Assembly: GCA_015039315.1 (NCBI GenBank)
Contig: WIDE01000003.1
Coordinates: forward strand, 186,001 to 250,000
Length of the DNA: 64,000 bases
DNA from: Clavulina sp. PMI_390
Taxonomy: Eukaryota > Basidiomycota > Agaricomycetes > Cantharellales > Hydnaceae
Direction of reading: 5' to 3'
Shown here: piece after piece, positions 21,853 to 34,800 of the stretch
Position numbering within the stretch: the stretch's first letter is position 1
Layout: each line of letters begins with the position of its first letter
Position numbers and translations under genes: made by a program
The notes under the pieces: model-generated
What the model was told of the DNA's origin: nothing
Seen by the model: the letters and a program-made list of their open reading frames with translations, nothing else
Database searches by the model: none

Positions 21853-24800
21853 TATGTGTCCAGGCAAGGGTGCCAAGAGTAGATAGAAATCAATATCGCC
21901 ATTAACGGGCAAGTCGACACCGATGTACCCTGTGCCAATCCAACTCGTGGGTTAATTCATGACTAAGATTTTTCTCTCGAGGCCTTCTGAAAGTAATAGT
22001 CATCAGTGCTTAGTAGTGAAAAGCCCGATCGTCGCTTCCGCTCCGCCGCTGCGAATCCATGGACCCCCAGATAGGAAGATTAATCTTCGTGGAGGAAAGA
22101 CAAAAAAAGAAGACGGGGAGTCCTCCACATGCCGACCTTGGGTTCGGGCGTCGGACATGAAGATCCCTACTGCATAACCCACACGAGGGTTCAATGAGCA
22201 TGATTCATCTCCGTTCCTGCCCATACAACTTCAAACATTGCCCCAGCCTCATGTATCATGTATCATCATCATCCTGATGGAACTCTCTCCGAGTGCCATG
22301 GATGCGAGGGAGTTATCTGAGTCGACGTCCCATTGTTCTGATCTGCATATCTGCAGCCCCACTCGCCTTCGGCCATAAAATGCCCAGAGACCGATCGATT
22401 AGATCCTGATATTCCAATCTGGGTTGCTCTGTTGACATTACTCCCCGCATGGTGTGAGCGCAGATTAGAGGTGCAAGTGGAGGATGGGTTGGGAAGGGGC
22501 GCAGATGCTTTATGATCGAGTCGCTTGCTCGGTTCAGCGTCGCTTAGGATGAAACGATCGAGATGCGCGGCGGGGGCGCGGGAAAGCATTGCACAGACTC
22601 CGCGCCTGAGGTGTCGATGACGGATAACTGCGCAACGAGTCGGACGGGATCGCTATGAGTCAACCCCAAAGCCAGGCTCGCCTGGCTGGGGGAGTGGTCG
22701 CCGCCCGTGCCTGTATCTTTCTGCGAAGCGATGATTCTTCGTTGTATGGAGACGGCATGCAATGTTGTGAGGGCAACATCAATTCAGGGTGCCGAGTCCT
22801 TCACTACTCAGGTTCAACGTGTTTTTCCGGACAACGAGGGTGCACGTAGAGCTGATCAGGAGAAAAAAGCTCGCTCAGATATCGGGAAACGCAGCATTTC
22901 TTCCAGTGAGAACTTCACATGGACGTGTTGTCATGTAGTAACCACTACCAAGCCTCAAAGGCAGAAGAATTTGCAAAGCGTCGCCATTTTACGTCCCTTT
23001 GAAAACTTCGGAGAAAATTGCATCACATTCTCTCACTCAGAGACTGCGGGGGAAGCGTGCTGCTGGAGAATCCGTGCAGACATCAGAAGAGATGAACACG
23101 CCGTGCCACCGTATCATCAAGCACATATATTGGTCGAGAGGAGAGCCAATTCAGTGGCGGCGGGAGCGCGAGAAGGATGAAGGGAGCAGAACACGTGTTC
23201 CCGACAACGTTGAAACAGATCCCCCGTTCATCATCAAATACGGTGGAAGTAGAGGGAGTCTCGACGTCGCAATTCAAACAGATTTACAGGCTACCTGAAG
23301 CTTGTAGCAAGGCTATGGTGATAGACGGTGAATCTAGACCCTGGTGCTTTGTATACATCTAAAGGTTCCTTCAGAACGGTGCCTGTTGCAGTGTCCACCA
23401 AAGGCCTGTCAGGGAGCGCATGTGCATGATGTGAAACCTGGCCCCAGGACATATATCACTGGTAAAGGGTTGTCGCAACAAGTTCGGCGATTACTGTATC
23501 CGCGGGGTAGATCCGAGTTCTCTCGGGAACGGATTAAGAATTAATCCCAGGTGCAGGGGAGAATCGAATCATCATCAACATAGAGTTGGAGATATTCACA
23601 AAAAGGCTCTTCTGTTGGGGGATTGGCATCATGAGAGTCGGCTGAGCTACAGAGAAACTCGTAATCAATGTCTTGCACGAACATCATCTGAGAGAGATGA
23701 AAATAGAGAGTCGGCTCGACGGCGGCCGACCTTATAGATCTCTCATTGCTCAGCCTCCAATCATGAGTCAAACCAGTATCAGGGATTTTCAAGAATCTAG
23801 ACTTACTCAGCTCTCCCGCACTCAAATCTTCAGCGATGAGCGTACCGCAAGTCTCCACATGGTCTGTTCTTTCCAGGGCTCACATGCCGGATGCCGGCTC
23901 ACGCCCCGAGCCTCCCGTGAGTCCCCGTCCAAACTGAGAATGACTGCATAGCGTTTCTCTCGCCTCCTAAGCGACCACGTCCCCACACATCACCTCCTGT
24001 GTCACCCCTGATAGGTGAGTAGCTTATATCAGATCTGATTCAATCACTCAAGTTTCAGCCTCGCGCTCGATCATCACCAGGGATCCCCGTCACGATTTGA
24101 TTACTTTTTGTTTTGGCGGTGCGTAAACTCCGTCGGCGACTTAGCAAGTAAGGGTTGGGATCATGGGCGCTACTTTTGTTTGCAAAGCAAAATTTGGCTC
24201 GCTCATCTGTGAAAGGCAAGTCCGGTGACCTAGTCCTGAGTTACAGCAGCCGTCGCGAATCGACAGTGGCGATCCATCCTGTGAGTGCGCTCGGTAGCGA
24301 GTGGCTTGTGCGTCTTGGCGAGCTGCCTGTGTGCTTGGGCGCACGCTCATCGCTTGCTACGCGTAGATCCCCTAGTCCCAGTTCTCAAATCTACCCAGAA
24401 CTGTCGTGCCGAGTCGTTCGCCCAGAGATACGTCGTCACGTCGTCCCAGATACCCAGTTTTGTGAAATCGGCCTCCCAATCGCCGAGGCCGCGAGTGGGT
24501 CGATCCAAGTGGAACAATGCTGGAGCCCTAATGAACAACGGCCGGCGAGAAGCTAAAGAGACGAGATATGAATGACCTGCCAAATGCCACGCGTGCGAGG
24601 GTTCGCAATCAAGGTTTTTTTAGAAGGTTATCCCGACGGCGTGTTTTGATAACTCCAGGCCCTCCCCTCTCTCGGTCCCGACGGAATTAATTATTTCATT
24701 CATCCAGGGTCGATGCGTGCCTGTCACAGAGTCGGGGGGACGATGACATTAGTGTTGCTGGAAACGTTTTGCCAGCCACGGAGATGGAACAAAATTTGGA

Positions 24801-25964
24801 CGACGGGGAGGAGTATTGAAGAAGCTCGGCAAGGGTGGTGCGGCACGAGAGCATCATGGGTCGTCTTCTTCCCCATTGTCACTGTCAGGGTTCATAGTCT
24901 GAATCAGCAAATGCGCGGTCTTTCGATTCCGTCTGTTGAAAAGTGGGTCGATTGGTGACAGGTGGATGCCGCAAGACGGCTCCAAAAGGAAGGGGCGTGA
25001 GATTTGAACGACGGGTGATGGATACTGAGAGAAAGTTGCATACGAATTCAGTTCATCAACAGATATCGCTTATGACTGTGAGTGAATACATTCCCCATTT
25101 TGTGGACAGTGGGCAAGTTGCCTTTCTTAGAAGCGGATTGTGTTGCTGATGGTGGCTTTCAAAAGTGAAGGGTTCAGCGAGGCACGAGTAAATATCGGAA
25201 CAGATTCATATTCTAGATGTATGTTCGCCATCACACTCGACTCAGGAGTATGGTCGACGGAACACGCCGCCGATCTGCGTTGACAATGGGCTGTCAATGC
25301 AATTGTCTATACGGCAATTGTACCGTGACTCAATACCCTATTTCGTCGCTGCGTCGGGCAACGACGGCGACGCGAGTAGACATGCAGCTCTGGAATGAGA
25401 AGTGGGCGGATCGAGGCACCTTTTACGTAGCCATCAGCCACGGCGGAAATCGTCAACAAAATTGACAGTGGCCATCAGATTGTAAACTACGGCGTCGAGG
25501 GCGTGTACAGCCGTAGGTCGTCGACCGTCAACACATCATCGTTGAGGCAGAACGATTATCAAGGTCATCGCTGGGTCGCTGCAGTCTAGAAGGCATATCA
25601 TGTGGGTACGCGGTGAATGGCAGTGCAGTCGCTTGGGTGGCGGGCTCATCCGGATATTTGAGTCTCTGCGCAAGAGAGTGAAGAATATCAGATAGCGCAA
25701 TTTCAGTGCTATCAAATTGTGTGGCCAAGAATTGCCAGTTTGACATTCAACCCATTTTCCGGATTTTTTGAGAGTGTGTGTGGTGTGCGTACACATATGT
25801 ATACAAGTCCACAAGACCTACTCCCTTCCTCCACCCTCTCTCGTTCCCTCTGTCGATTTGCCTCCCCTCTCCCTCTCTCCCACCGGCTGATGTCACTTGC
25901 TCCTGCTGCTCAATAAACGTTCACTGATACTCATCTGCTTGCTTTGACTCCAAATCCCCCCATC
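21853..25964. other. 4.1-kb gene-poor stretch upstream of the Zn2Cys6 regulator gene
   Basis: No reading frame over about 160 codons and none with a recognisable motif; the frames present change strand and phase without splice continuity. Frames at 22707-23180 (+), 23541-23858 (-) and 24347-24583 (-) were examined and not supported. The last part (about 25760-25960) is rich in TG/CA and then CT-rich, typical of a 5' leader and promoter. Most of the interval is unexplained: a long upstream regulatory region, a non-coding RNA or decayed DNA are all possible. Confidence 0.4.
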
Positions 25965-28900
25965 ATGCCTAGAGCACCCCGCACTGACATCTCTCACCAA
26001 CCCGCCAACCCCTCCGACCCAGAACTCCCCTCATCACCTGTTTCCAAACGTCCCTCCGCACGTAATGCCGCTAGAAATCAAATCATGGAGGGGCCGAGAG
26101 AGGTAAAGCGTGAGCGCACCAAGGATGGTTGCATCACCTGCCGCATGCGACGAAAAGTGCGTCACCCAGCCCCCTCACAATCGTCTTGTCAATGCTCATG
26201 GATAACATTATGACAGAAATGTGAGACTGAGAAGACTGCCGATGGCTCATGTACAACATGCCACCGACTGGGGATCGATTGCCTCGGCTTTGGTGCCAAG
26301 CGTCCTGACTGGATGAAGGTCTGTCCACCCCACTTCTCCACCCTCCTCCCGTTCGACGTTGGCTGATCTCTGTCTGAATTCTTCTTCCTAATCTCATCCT
26401 AGGACAATGCCTTAGTGCACCAAAAGCGTCAAGAGGTAAGGCCTCCACATTTGTTATATGACTTCTCCCTCTCCCCGTTACATGAAAGCTCACGTCAACG
26501 CCGCAATGTTCCGCGTCGGGTTCCCTTTTTCCCTCATGGACTTTATAGATCAAGGAGCATCTCGTCGCCACAGGCCAAGTCCGTGGTGTTGCAAAAGATA
26601 AATCTCAACGAAAACCGCGGGGATCTAGGACAAACAAGTCTACACCCCCTCCGGCTCAGTCAGCCGAAGATGACTTCGTCAACGATGGTTCTCTAGGCCC
26701 ATCCCTTGCACCTGCACCGCCACCAGCAGAGCTGGAAGATGGTACAGTGCCACCACGGCCTCGTTCTCCTGTCTTTGTCACTCCACGAGGCTCCCCCTCC
26801 TCTTCTCGGCATCAGCCCACTTCTGCCTCATCAGAACAGCTCTCTTCTCTCCCTGCTGAACCACTCGATAGATCCTTACCGTCCTCCTCCATCGTAGCCC
26901 CCATCCCAACACTACCTTTAGAACACCCTATCCCTGGTCGGGATAACCCTCGATACCTTCCCTCTCGGGCTGCCAGTCGTTCCCCCGTCCTCTCTCATGC
27001 CCTACCGACCGCCCCTCACCTCATTCACACTCAGAGCCTAAATTACGACAGCGATTCGCCTGAGGAGAACAGCCCAAAAACTCCCCCCACCACCGGCTAC
27101 TACCCGCTGCAGTCTACAGACGCTGTCCCTTCAAGTTCTATTGGAACTACCCATGCTTCTGGAGCTACTACGTACCAAGGATACGATCCTGGAGTGGCTA
27201 CCACGGGGATCGTAGACTGGAACGGAGGGTTGATGGACGGAGACCCACACCCTCACACGAACCTCCATCTCGGTATGTCCTCCTCTGAGCAACCTAATCC
27301 CTACACGGGTGTGGATATTCCGTCCTACTCGGGGTATGGGGCAGCAGGGCTATCGTCTATGCCGCAACATCCGGCCTCGTTACTGTCGGTGAACGGGATG
27401 CCGATCGTGAACATGAATATGGGGACGGGGGTACCGACTCCATTACCCATGGGTTTGAATGGGAGTGTGAACGCAAACTGTGAACTGCGGATCCCGGAGA
27501 TGCTGGGTCTCACAGCTGGGCCCAGCAGCTCATTGGCAACGTATGGTGCCTACCCCATGCCCCCTCACCCAAATTCGCTGCTTGCCGCAAACGATGGATT
27601 GTATCCTGCATCCGCAGGGATGGCCGGCCTCCCTGGGTTTGGTCTCCCAGGTGACCAGCAACGAGGGCCGTCCGCCCAAGACGATCCAGAGCTCATGCAG
27701 ATGCTCGTTCCAGGGCATTCGAACATCGTTTCTCAATTCATTGGACCAATCCCCCCTTCCCACATGCTGACATTGCAGCCGAACTCATGGCAGGAATCAG
27801 CCTCCCAACAGTTGCAGATGCAGCAGGATTTTGCATCCGACCCCTACGGCTACAGCTCCCTCAGCGGCCCTCCCTTCACATACTTCCTCAGCCCCACCTA
27901 TGCCATCCACCCGCTCCCCACCATCCGCCCCCAGCAAGACTCCTTCATGTACTACTTTGACCGCGTTGCACCCATGCAGTACATCTTCGACCAGCAGTCG
28001 ACGCTGACCATGCACGCACATATCCGCTCAAATCCCACGGGTGTAGTAGCGACGGCGATTCGAATGATTGCTTCCATGCATGACCACCGCTCTCGGATCG
28101 GGGCCAATTTGAACCCTAATGAGGGTGCTTTGCGCACAAGCGGGACGCCAGAGCAGCTGTATCACGATGTGTACCGGCAGATTATGGCGGTGCTGAAAAG
28201 GAACCAGGGAAGGATCAGTGAAGAGGAGGCGACGGCTGCGTTGCATATGATCAGCTTCTGGCTCTTCCAGGGAGGAGATGGCAAGTGGGGTGAGGCGCTG
28301 AAGATTGCGGTGCATTGGTTCCAAGGGGTGAAAGACTTGTGCGTGTCCTTATCGTGTGGCTATGTGTGCTGTGCTACTGCCCTTCAAGCTCGGGACTAAC
28401 GGCACGGTTCGCTTTTCTTCCTTCCCAGGTATACCAAGAACGGATTGGGCGTCCTCCATGCGATGTCTAGCGAGCAGCGGTTCGCTGCGAAGACTACCAT
28501 GTGGTGAGTAAGCTTTTTTGTGCCTCGAGGTATCCCCCCCTTCGCCAAAAACTAATTATTTATGATTATCCATAACAGGATGGATATCTTTTCTGGGATA
28601 ACCCAATTGCGCGTGCCTTATCTAAATGGGCTGTACCAGTTCGTCCTAGAGAACACGACGAATACTCATGCGGGTCCCTCCTTTGACTTCTTTGGGACCG
28701 CAAATGGCTGTTGCGACTCGGTCATGTGCTCTCTCGCCGCAATCGTGACGCTCGAGTCCGACATGGCGCAGGAGAAGGCTATGATGGACCTCATGAGCGA
28801 GGACGAGCGCAAGGTCCATATGAGCATCTACTTTGCTCGTGGACGGGCAATTCGAGAGATCCTCGAAGTGAAGGGTGATTGCAGTGCAACAACAGGCGTG

Positions 28901-29479
28901 GAAGAACCACGTTTGACCGAGGCTGATGCGTGGTTAGTCGAGGAGCCTGTGGCTATCGGCAGCCCCGAGGGCTCAACAGCGTCGTCTGGATCCGCGACGA
29001 GCTCTTCCCCCATGAGGCCCAAGAAGTCCTCAGGGTCATCGTCCAGCCCGTCAGGTTCTCCCCGTGGCCGTTCCGTCGTCCACCCTGGCTTCCTTGAGAC
29101 GTCTGAGGTCTTCCGCCATGCTGCCCTGCTCTATCTCTCCACCGTACTGAATGGCTACTCCACCTCACACCAGCAAACACTCTCCGCTGTGCATGATACC
29201 TACCATGCTCTCGTCTCTCTCCCATCTACATCGGCGGATCGCTCCCTCGTCTTCCCACTGTGTATGGCGGGCTGCATGACGGACGATCTGATGATGCGAA
29301 ATTTCTTCAGCGAGCGTCTGCAGCAATGCGAAGGCCCCGTTGGCAATAGCTCGCGGACTCTCGAGCTCATGCGCGCAGTCTGGCAGAAGAGGGCAGACAA
29401 TGCGCTCAATGGGGTGACTACGGAAGTGAGATGGCGTGATGTGATGCGGGAGACAAAACTCGAGTTACTGCTCGTTTGA
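25965..29479 (+). CDS. Zn(II)2Cys6 fungal transcription factor
   Basis: Start ATG at 25965 (MPRAPRTDISHQPANPSD). After a basic stretch (REVKRERTKDG), the zinc cluster CITCRMRRKKC - DGSCTTCHRLGIDC is completed by an intron just after RRK (from 26157) and shows the six cysteines spaced as expected (C-x2-C-x6-C ... C-x2-C-x6-C). This domain binds DNA at CGG-type half sites. Next come small exons with HQKRQE and GVAKDKSQRKPRGS, then a long Ser/Pro-rich, probably disordered region (about 26650-27850). The C-terminal half is helical (TYAIHPLPTIRPQQDSFMYY, TYHALVSLPST, MAGCMTDDLMMRNFF) and fits the fungal-specific regulatory domain 2 family. Three introns break the 3' half, one of them after ALKIAVHWFQGVKDL. 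About 1,000 residues, nuclear. Target genes are unknown; no metabolic cluster surrounds it. Confidence 0.88.
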
Positions 29480-31806
29480 TCGTTCTCGTCTCCCAGGCTT
29501 GCTTGAAGAGATATTACACTCTGTTGTTTTTTCTTCTTTCTCTCTTTGTCTGTGTGTTCATGTGATTCAGGATTTGGGCTGCTTGTCTTTCTGAATGGTC
29601 CGGCCGGGGCCAACTGGTTCTCCTTGCTTTGCCCTCGAGGCATCTGTTAGGTTTGCTGGTCGTTCCGCTCGGCTCGCAGTTTTTCTTTTTCTTGTTGACT
29701 TGACTCACTGCTGTGGAATTTTCTGGAAACTATCATTATGACTACTCAGCATACCATCATCTTCCTCGTTGCATTATATCTTCTCTTCTCCGCCCCCCCT
29801 CCTGCACGCTCTTGATGACTCTTCTCCCTCGCTATACGTGCTTTCAACCTGCTTTCGCATCATGACCCCATCTCCACCATATTTTCTTTCTGCGTACATT
29901 TATCACGAATACCCCAATTATTCACTTGGTCTCCTCCCTACCCCCTACATCAGAGTCTGTGCCTACCCCTCCTCCGCATCTCACGTCATCTCCCATGATC
30001 TAACCGGTCCCGTTCCTCTACCCTTCTTATCCCTCATCATTATGACCCAGCCCTACCCTTACCCCGCCTCACCCTACCCCAACACTTACATTATTCATTC
30101 TGTACCTCGGGCTATCGGAAACCTTCTTCCCTCGTGGATTGATCGATCTCTTAGTGCCGGGGAATATCAACGATATTGATCTGTATAGTAGTACTTTCTA
30201 TCCTTAACTTTCGTACCAACAAGATAAAGTGCTGCCATCTGCAACTCCTTTCCAAGTTGGGCTGATTTGTGATATTAGTGAGCCTAATCAGTTGGGAGAT
30301 CCATGAGGTTTCCTCTTGTTTGGGAATGAGCCGGAAACCGAACAACAAACCGCAGCTTTGGACGAGTCATCAGCGGCTAGGGCGTTGGCTCTGAAGCCGA
30401 CAGAAAAAAGCTGGACCCTGCAACAGGGATCTGGCTTTGCTTCTCAAGATCACTCTCTTGGAAATCTTGGGATATTTTCTAAATCTCCTTATCTATTCTC
30501 ACTGGGCCCATTTTGAGGGAATTTTGGGCGCACGTGCAACCAAGGTCACAAATGAATTGACTAATGACCCAGTCGTCCATCGTCCTCGTCGACACGGCCA
30601 GGCTTGGGCCTACAACCGCGCTGTAATCCATTGCGGTGCAAATGTGCCGTCCATAGAAGCCCCAATAGGAGATCGATATCATGGACAGTGATCGTTTCTA
30701 CCCAAGGCAGATTGCGTACTCAATGGGAAACTAGGAGGGAAAGCAGCAGCCTCGAGGCTGCAGCGTGTTCGGTGTCCAACGTGAATTATAATATGTTCCG
30801 CCTTCCCCTCCGGGTTTCCCAAATGAATTTGGAAGTATGGAGACACTTCTGCTATTGTAGTTGGTGGGGTAGAGAATCCATACGAAGGGATCGGTCCAGG
30901 TGGGTTGGGGTAGGGGGGGAACCAATCTAGGTCCCAAGCTTTACGATCTCCCTTACATTGGGGGGAGCTGGACGGAACAGCACCGATTGTCAATGATTGA
31001 CATTCATTATGCATTCCTGCTCCTTGCTTGAATATCCTTTGATCCCGAATTGGTTCGCTCCTCTAGTTTGCCTCGCGGACGCCGCTTTGACTACCAAGCC
31101 CACTTGATGGGGAACGTCATCGGAACGCAGCGAGCGTGCTGAGCCCACGATTTTCAAACAAGGAACCGCGCTTCAATCCAGACAGGCGGGCGTCTCTGAT
31201 TCCGTAGAGTTTGCCCGAGTATCACGGTGCGTGCCCGGCTTCGCTCCTCGTGGCGGGTTCGTATCTCCTCTTATACTCGCTACGTTTGCACGCCGCTTGC
31301 GTGCTTGCGTGTGCGTTCCCTGCTCTCTCCTCTTTACTACTACTAGTACTAGTCAGGACTAGTCCAGTACTGTCACTGTTGAGACGCGAGCAATCACCTT
31401 GACTTGTCTAACTCGGTGCAACGCCTGCACCAGCCCACGATCCACGACGATCCACGTCCCTCCCCAAAGCTTTCCACCTGGCTGTTTTTGAGCGCAGCTT
31501 TCGTGACGTCCTAGCCAGCCCCTCTCTCCCTCTTCTCTCCCCCCAACTGCTACCATTCCGTCCCTCCCGTTCGCCAACCTGGGCCCGTTGAACACGCTAC
31601 GGTTTCGCCATCTTTTACGCCACCAGCCACAAGCGCAATATAACCCCACGAACTTTGCCTCACCAGTAGGAGGAGACAGAGAAAACGACCAGGACGAGCC
31701 GAACCTGTTTGATTCAGGGCTTCTCGATTACGACGAAACAGAGTACTACTACACCCCCATCACACCTGGACCTGCGACTGGGATCTCACCACTAAGCCCA
31801 AGCAAG
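29480..31806. other. 2.3-kb intergenic region between the regulator and the J-protein
   Basis: Pyrimidine-rich in the first 700 bp (likely 3' UTR of the regulator) and again from about 31490 to 31580 (likely promoter and 5' leader of the J-protein). Contains a palindromic ACTAGT cluster near 31342-31365. No supported gene; the open frame at 29769-30179 is low-complexity T/C-rich sequence without motifs. Confidence 0.4.
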
Positions 31807-34800
31807 ATGCCGGTTGAAACACCCGCCCGGCCGGATATCCAACCTAGAGACCACTATGAGGTCCTCGGAGTCGACCCTAGAGCGACCAGTGACGAAATTC
31901 GCGCAGCCTATCGCAAGTTGGTATGTTCACGCGTTTTGTTGACGAGTGGTTGAATACATGAATGGCTTCTAACGATTATCATCTTTCGAATGATTTGCCC
32001 GCACCCCTCCCCGTTATCTAGGCCAAAGTGCGCCCAGACAGGCACCAAACGAACAAAGAAGAAAAAGCCCGTCGTTTCATGGAGGTGAGCTGGGCAGACG
32101 CGTCATCATACTTCTTTCCTTCTTTGCCCCCATTAGAAGCTAACAAGGAGTCCAATCTTCTCACATCCTCGCTCGTTCGCTCTATGCGCTAAATACGATT
32201 TTCAACACTCTCCCCAATGATGTATAGGTTCACCAAGCATTTACGATCCTCATCGACGAAGACCACCGAGCTGTGTACGATAGCATCATGCACCCCGAGC
32301 CGTCTCCTGAGCCAGCCGAACCAGCAGACCTTCCTCCTCCTCCCCAACCATTCTCAGAGCCGGTGCGTCGTGAGCCCACGCCCGGGTTGAGATCAGGACC
32401 TAATTCTGCTGTTGAGCAGACCAAGGCAGAAGAGCAGCCTCATATTCCTGCTCCACCAACTCCCTTCGAAACTCCTATCGAAAACAAGCCTGCTCCAATT
32501 CCTGATCCTGTTCCCGCGGAGACTCCTGCTACTGTACCTGAGGAGCCGCTCGCTAATGTTGAAACAGCAGCCCCAGCTGAGGAATCAGCCCCCGAAACGC
32601 CTGCTCCTGCTCCTGCTGCAGAGGAAACGACACCGGTGCCAGCGGCGGAAGAAGAGGCTGACAACGCTACTACTAAGCCTGCTTCGCCCATCGCGCCTGA
32701 GGCTGACACTGCTGCTCCTACGACACCGGTAGCAGACACCGTCGTTCCCTCTCCCATCAAGGAGACCGTCACTCCAGCCGCCGAAGCTGAAGCTGCTGAG
32801 CAAGCCACTACTACTGAGGCTCCAGCTGAGGAGGAGCCTAAAAAGGACGAAGAGCTGCCGGCAATCAATACGGAGGTCGAACCGACTCATGCGAAAGGTG
32901 CAGAAACTCCACTTACTGAGATCACTGTATCTGACTTTGAGGCGCTTGCCACTCCAGATGGCGAGATGAACGGTGACGCCTGGACACCTATGAGTATGAT
33001 GACGCCCGCTCAGAGGCCTGGTGCTGCTGGCCTGTTTGATGATGTTACCGCAGCCATCGCTGCAGCTGCCGCTGGTGGGGAAGTCGAGATGGATCCGACC
33101 ACGCCCTCGACTGTAAAGGCTGCGCCTCCTCCTCAAGCCCCCGAGGCCAGTGGCTCCCCGACCGAGGCGGCTCCGGCTGCCGACGCTGCAGCGGAAAGCA
33201 CTCCCGTAGAGACTGAGGCGACGGTGGAAGTCCCTGCTGCTCCTGCTGAGGAGATCGCGCCTGAGACCGAAGCTAAGACCGAGACCGAACAGGTTGAGGC
33301 AAAGGAACCTTCTCCCGTAGCTGAAGCGGCTCCTGCTGAGATCCCTGCGCCAGTCCCCGAAGCCGAGGCTGCGACTGAGCCTGAGCCCGAGGTTAAGGAG
33401 GACGCTCCCCTGAAAGTCGATACTGAGGTAAAGGCTGAGGAGGCCGAACAAGTCCCACCTGTGGACGCCCCTGCTGCGTCAAACGACGAGGCGAATTTGG
33501 CGACTCCTACTGCTGCTGAACCCACTGAGAAGGTGGACGACGGTGCCTCTGCTGCTGCAGCTGCTGCCGCCCGTGCTGCCGCCGCTGAGCTAGCTGCTAA
33601 GTTCCTCTCTGACGAAAAGAAGGAGCAACTGCAGAAAACCATCAATAACAAGAAGGCTAAAGCCCCAAAGAAGAATGAGGCTCGCAACACCCTTGCTGCC
33701 GACAATGAGCTGAGAAGCCAGCATGCAGCTCTTCTCGCCGAGGCAGAGGCGTTAGAGTCCGCGGCAGCGAAGGCAACCACAGCTGAGGTCCAACCCGAGC
33801 CCGTCACAGAAACGGAGAAGGTTGAGGAAAGTCCTCCCACCCCCATCGCTCCCGTCGCTCCTGCGGCCCCCGCCGAGGTCGGTGATGAGACCCCCACGCC
33901 CGAGACGGTGACGGCGACGGAGACGGAGAAGGAGGCGGCCAAGGAGACAGAGAAGGAGATGGAGACGGAGATTCAGCCCTCTGCTCCCGAGGCCGAAGCC
34001 GATCCTGCACCTTCCAACGAGGCTCCACCTGCTGCTGAGCCTGAGGCCGAGGCTGCAGTCCCTCCAGAGGTTCCCTCTGAGCCTGCCGAAGCCCCCGTCG
34101 AGACTCTTGCCGAGCCTGCTACGGAGGAGGTCCCCACTGAGGTTCCCGCCGCCGAGCCTGTCGCCGAAAGTTCTACAGAGACTCCCGCTGAAGCTACTGC
34201 TGAGGCTCCTACTGAGGCCCCTGCTGAGGCTGCTGCTGAGGTTCTCGCTGAGCCTGTCACTGAGCCCGTCCCCGAAGCTTCTACCGAGACTGCTGCTGAA
34301 GCTCCTACCGAGGCGTCTGCTGAGGCTCCTGTTGAGGCTTCTGCCGATGCTGCCAATGAAGCTCAACCTGAGGTCCCCACCGAGAAGCTCATCTCTCCTA
34401 TCACCGAGACGCCTGTCGCCGCTGAACCCGAGCCATCTCCTGCCGCTGTCGAGCCCGAAGCTGCCGATGCAGGTGCTGAACCCGCACCTGCCACACCCAC
34501 TCAACCTACACCGACGACTGAGGCCGCACCCCCCGCTGCCGAAGAACCCGCTGAACCTGCGCCGATCTCCCCCGTTCCTCCCGCTGATGCCGCTGCTGAA
34601 GTTACCGCCCCCGTTGAGGGTGACACTCCCGCCCCAGAGCCAGAGCAAGACCCAGTACCGGCGCCAGTCGAAGAACAGGCAGAGGTACAAATGCCCGAGG
34701 AAGCTCAACCTGTCGAGCCAGAGCCAGAGCTCGAGCAATACGAGCCCCCTCCCAAGTCAGCCGTGTCGGAGAAGCATGTCACGTTCGCTCCAAGCCCCAC

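Noticed and set aside
22707..23180. 157-codon plus-strand frame in the gene-poor block
   Set aside because: Overlapped by other open frames, irregular composition and no known motif; no splice continuity on either side.
23541..23858. Minus-strand frame with a GTAAGT donor and branch-like sequence in the gene-poor block
   Set aside because: It has no ATG in frame, and removing the candidate intron leads straight to a stop. Could not be made into a consistent gene.
24347..24583. Minus-strand frame with a tryptophan-rich stretch (LGDWEADFTKLGIWDD) suggesting a protein remnant
   Set aside because: Too short, no start codon context, no family recognised and no neighbouring exons.
29769..30179. 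136-codon frame downstream of the Zn2Cys6 regulator
   Set aside because: Composed of T/C-rich low-complexity sequence in a probable 3' UTR or spacer; no motif.
31588..31806. In-frame upstream extension of the J-protein
   Set aside because: Open, but it has no ATG before 31807; a start there would need a non-ATG codon. The ATG at 31807 sits directly before the J domain.
32273..34738. Several long reverse-strand frames opposite the J-protein insert (Ser/Gly/Ala/Leu/Arg-rich)
   Set aside because: They mirror the biased Ala/Pro/Glu codons of the real gene and have no motifs; typical shadow frames.
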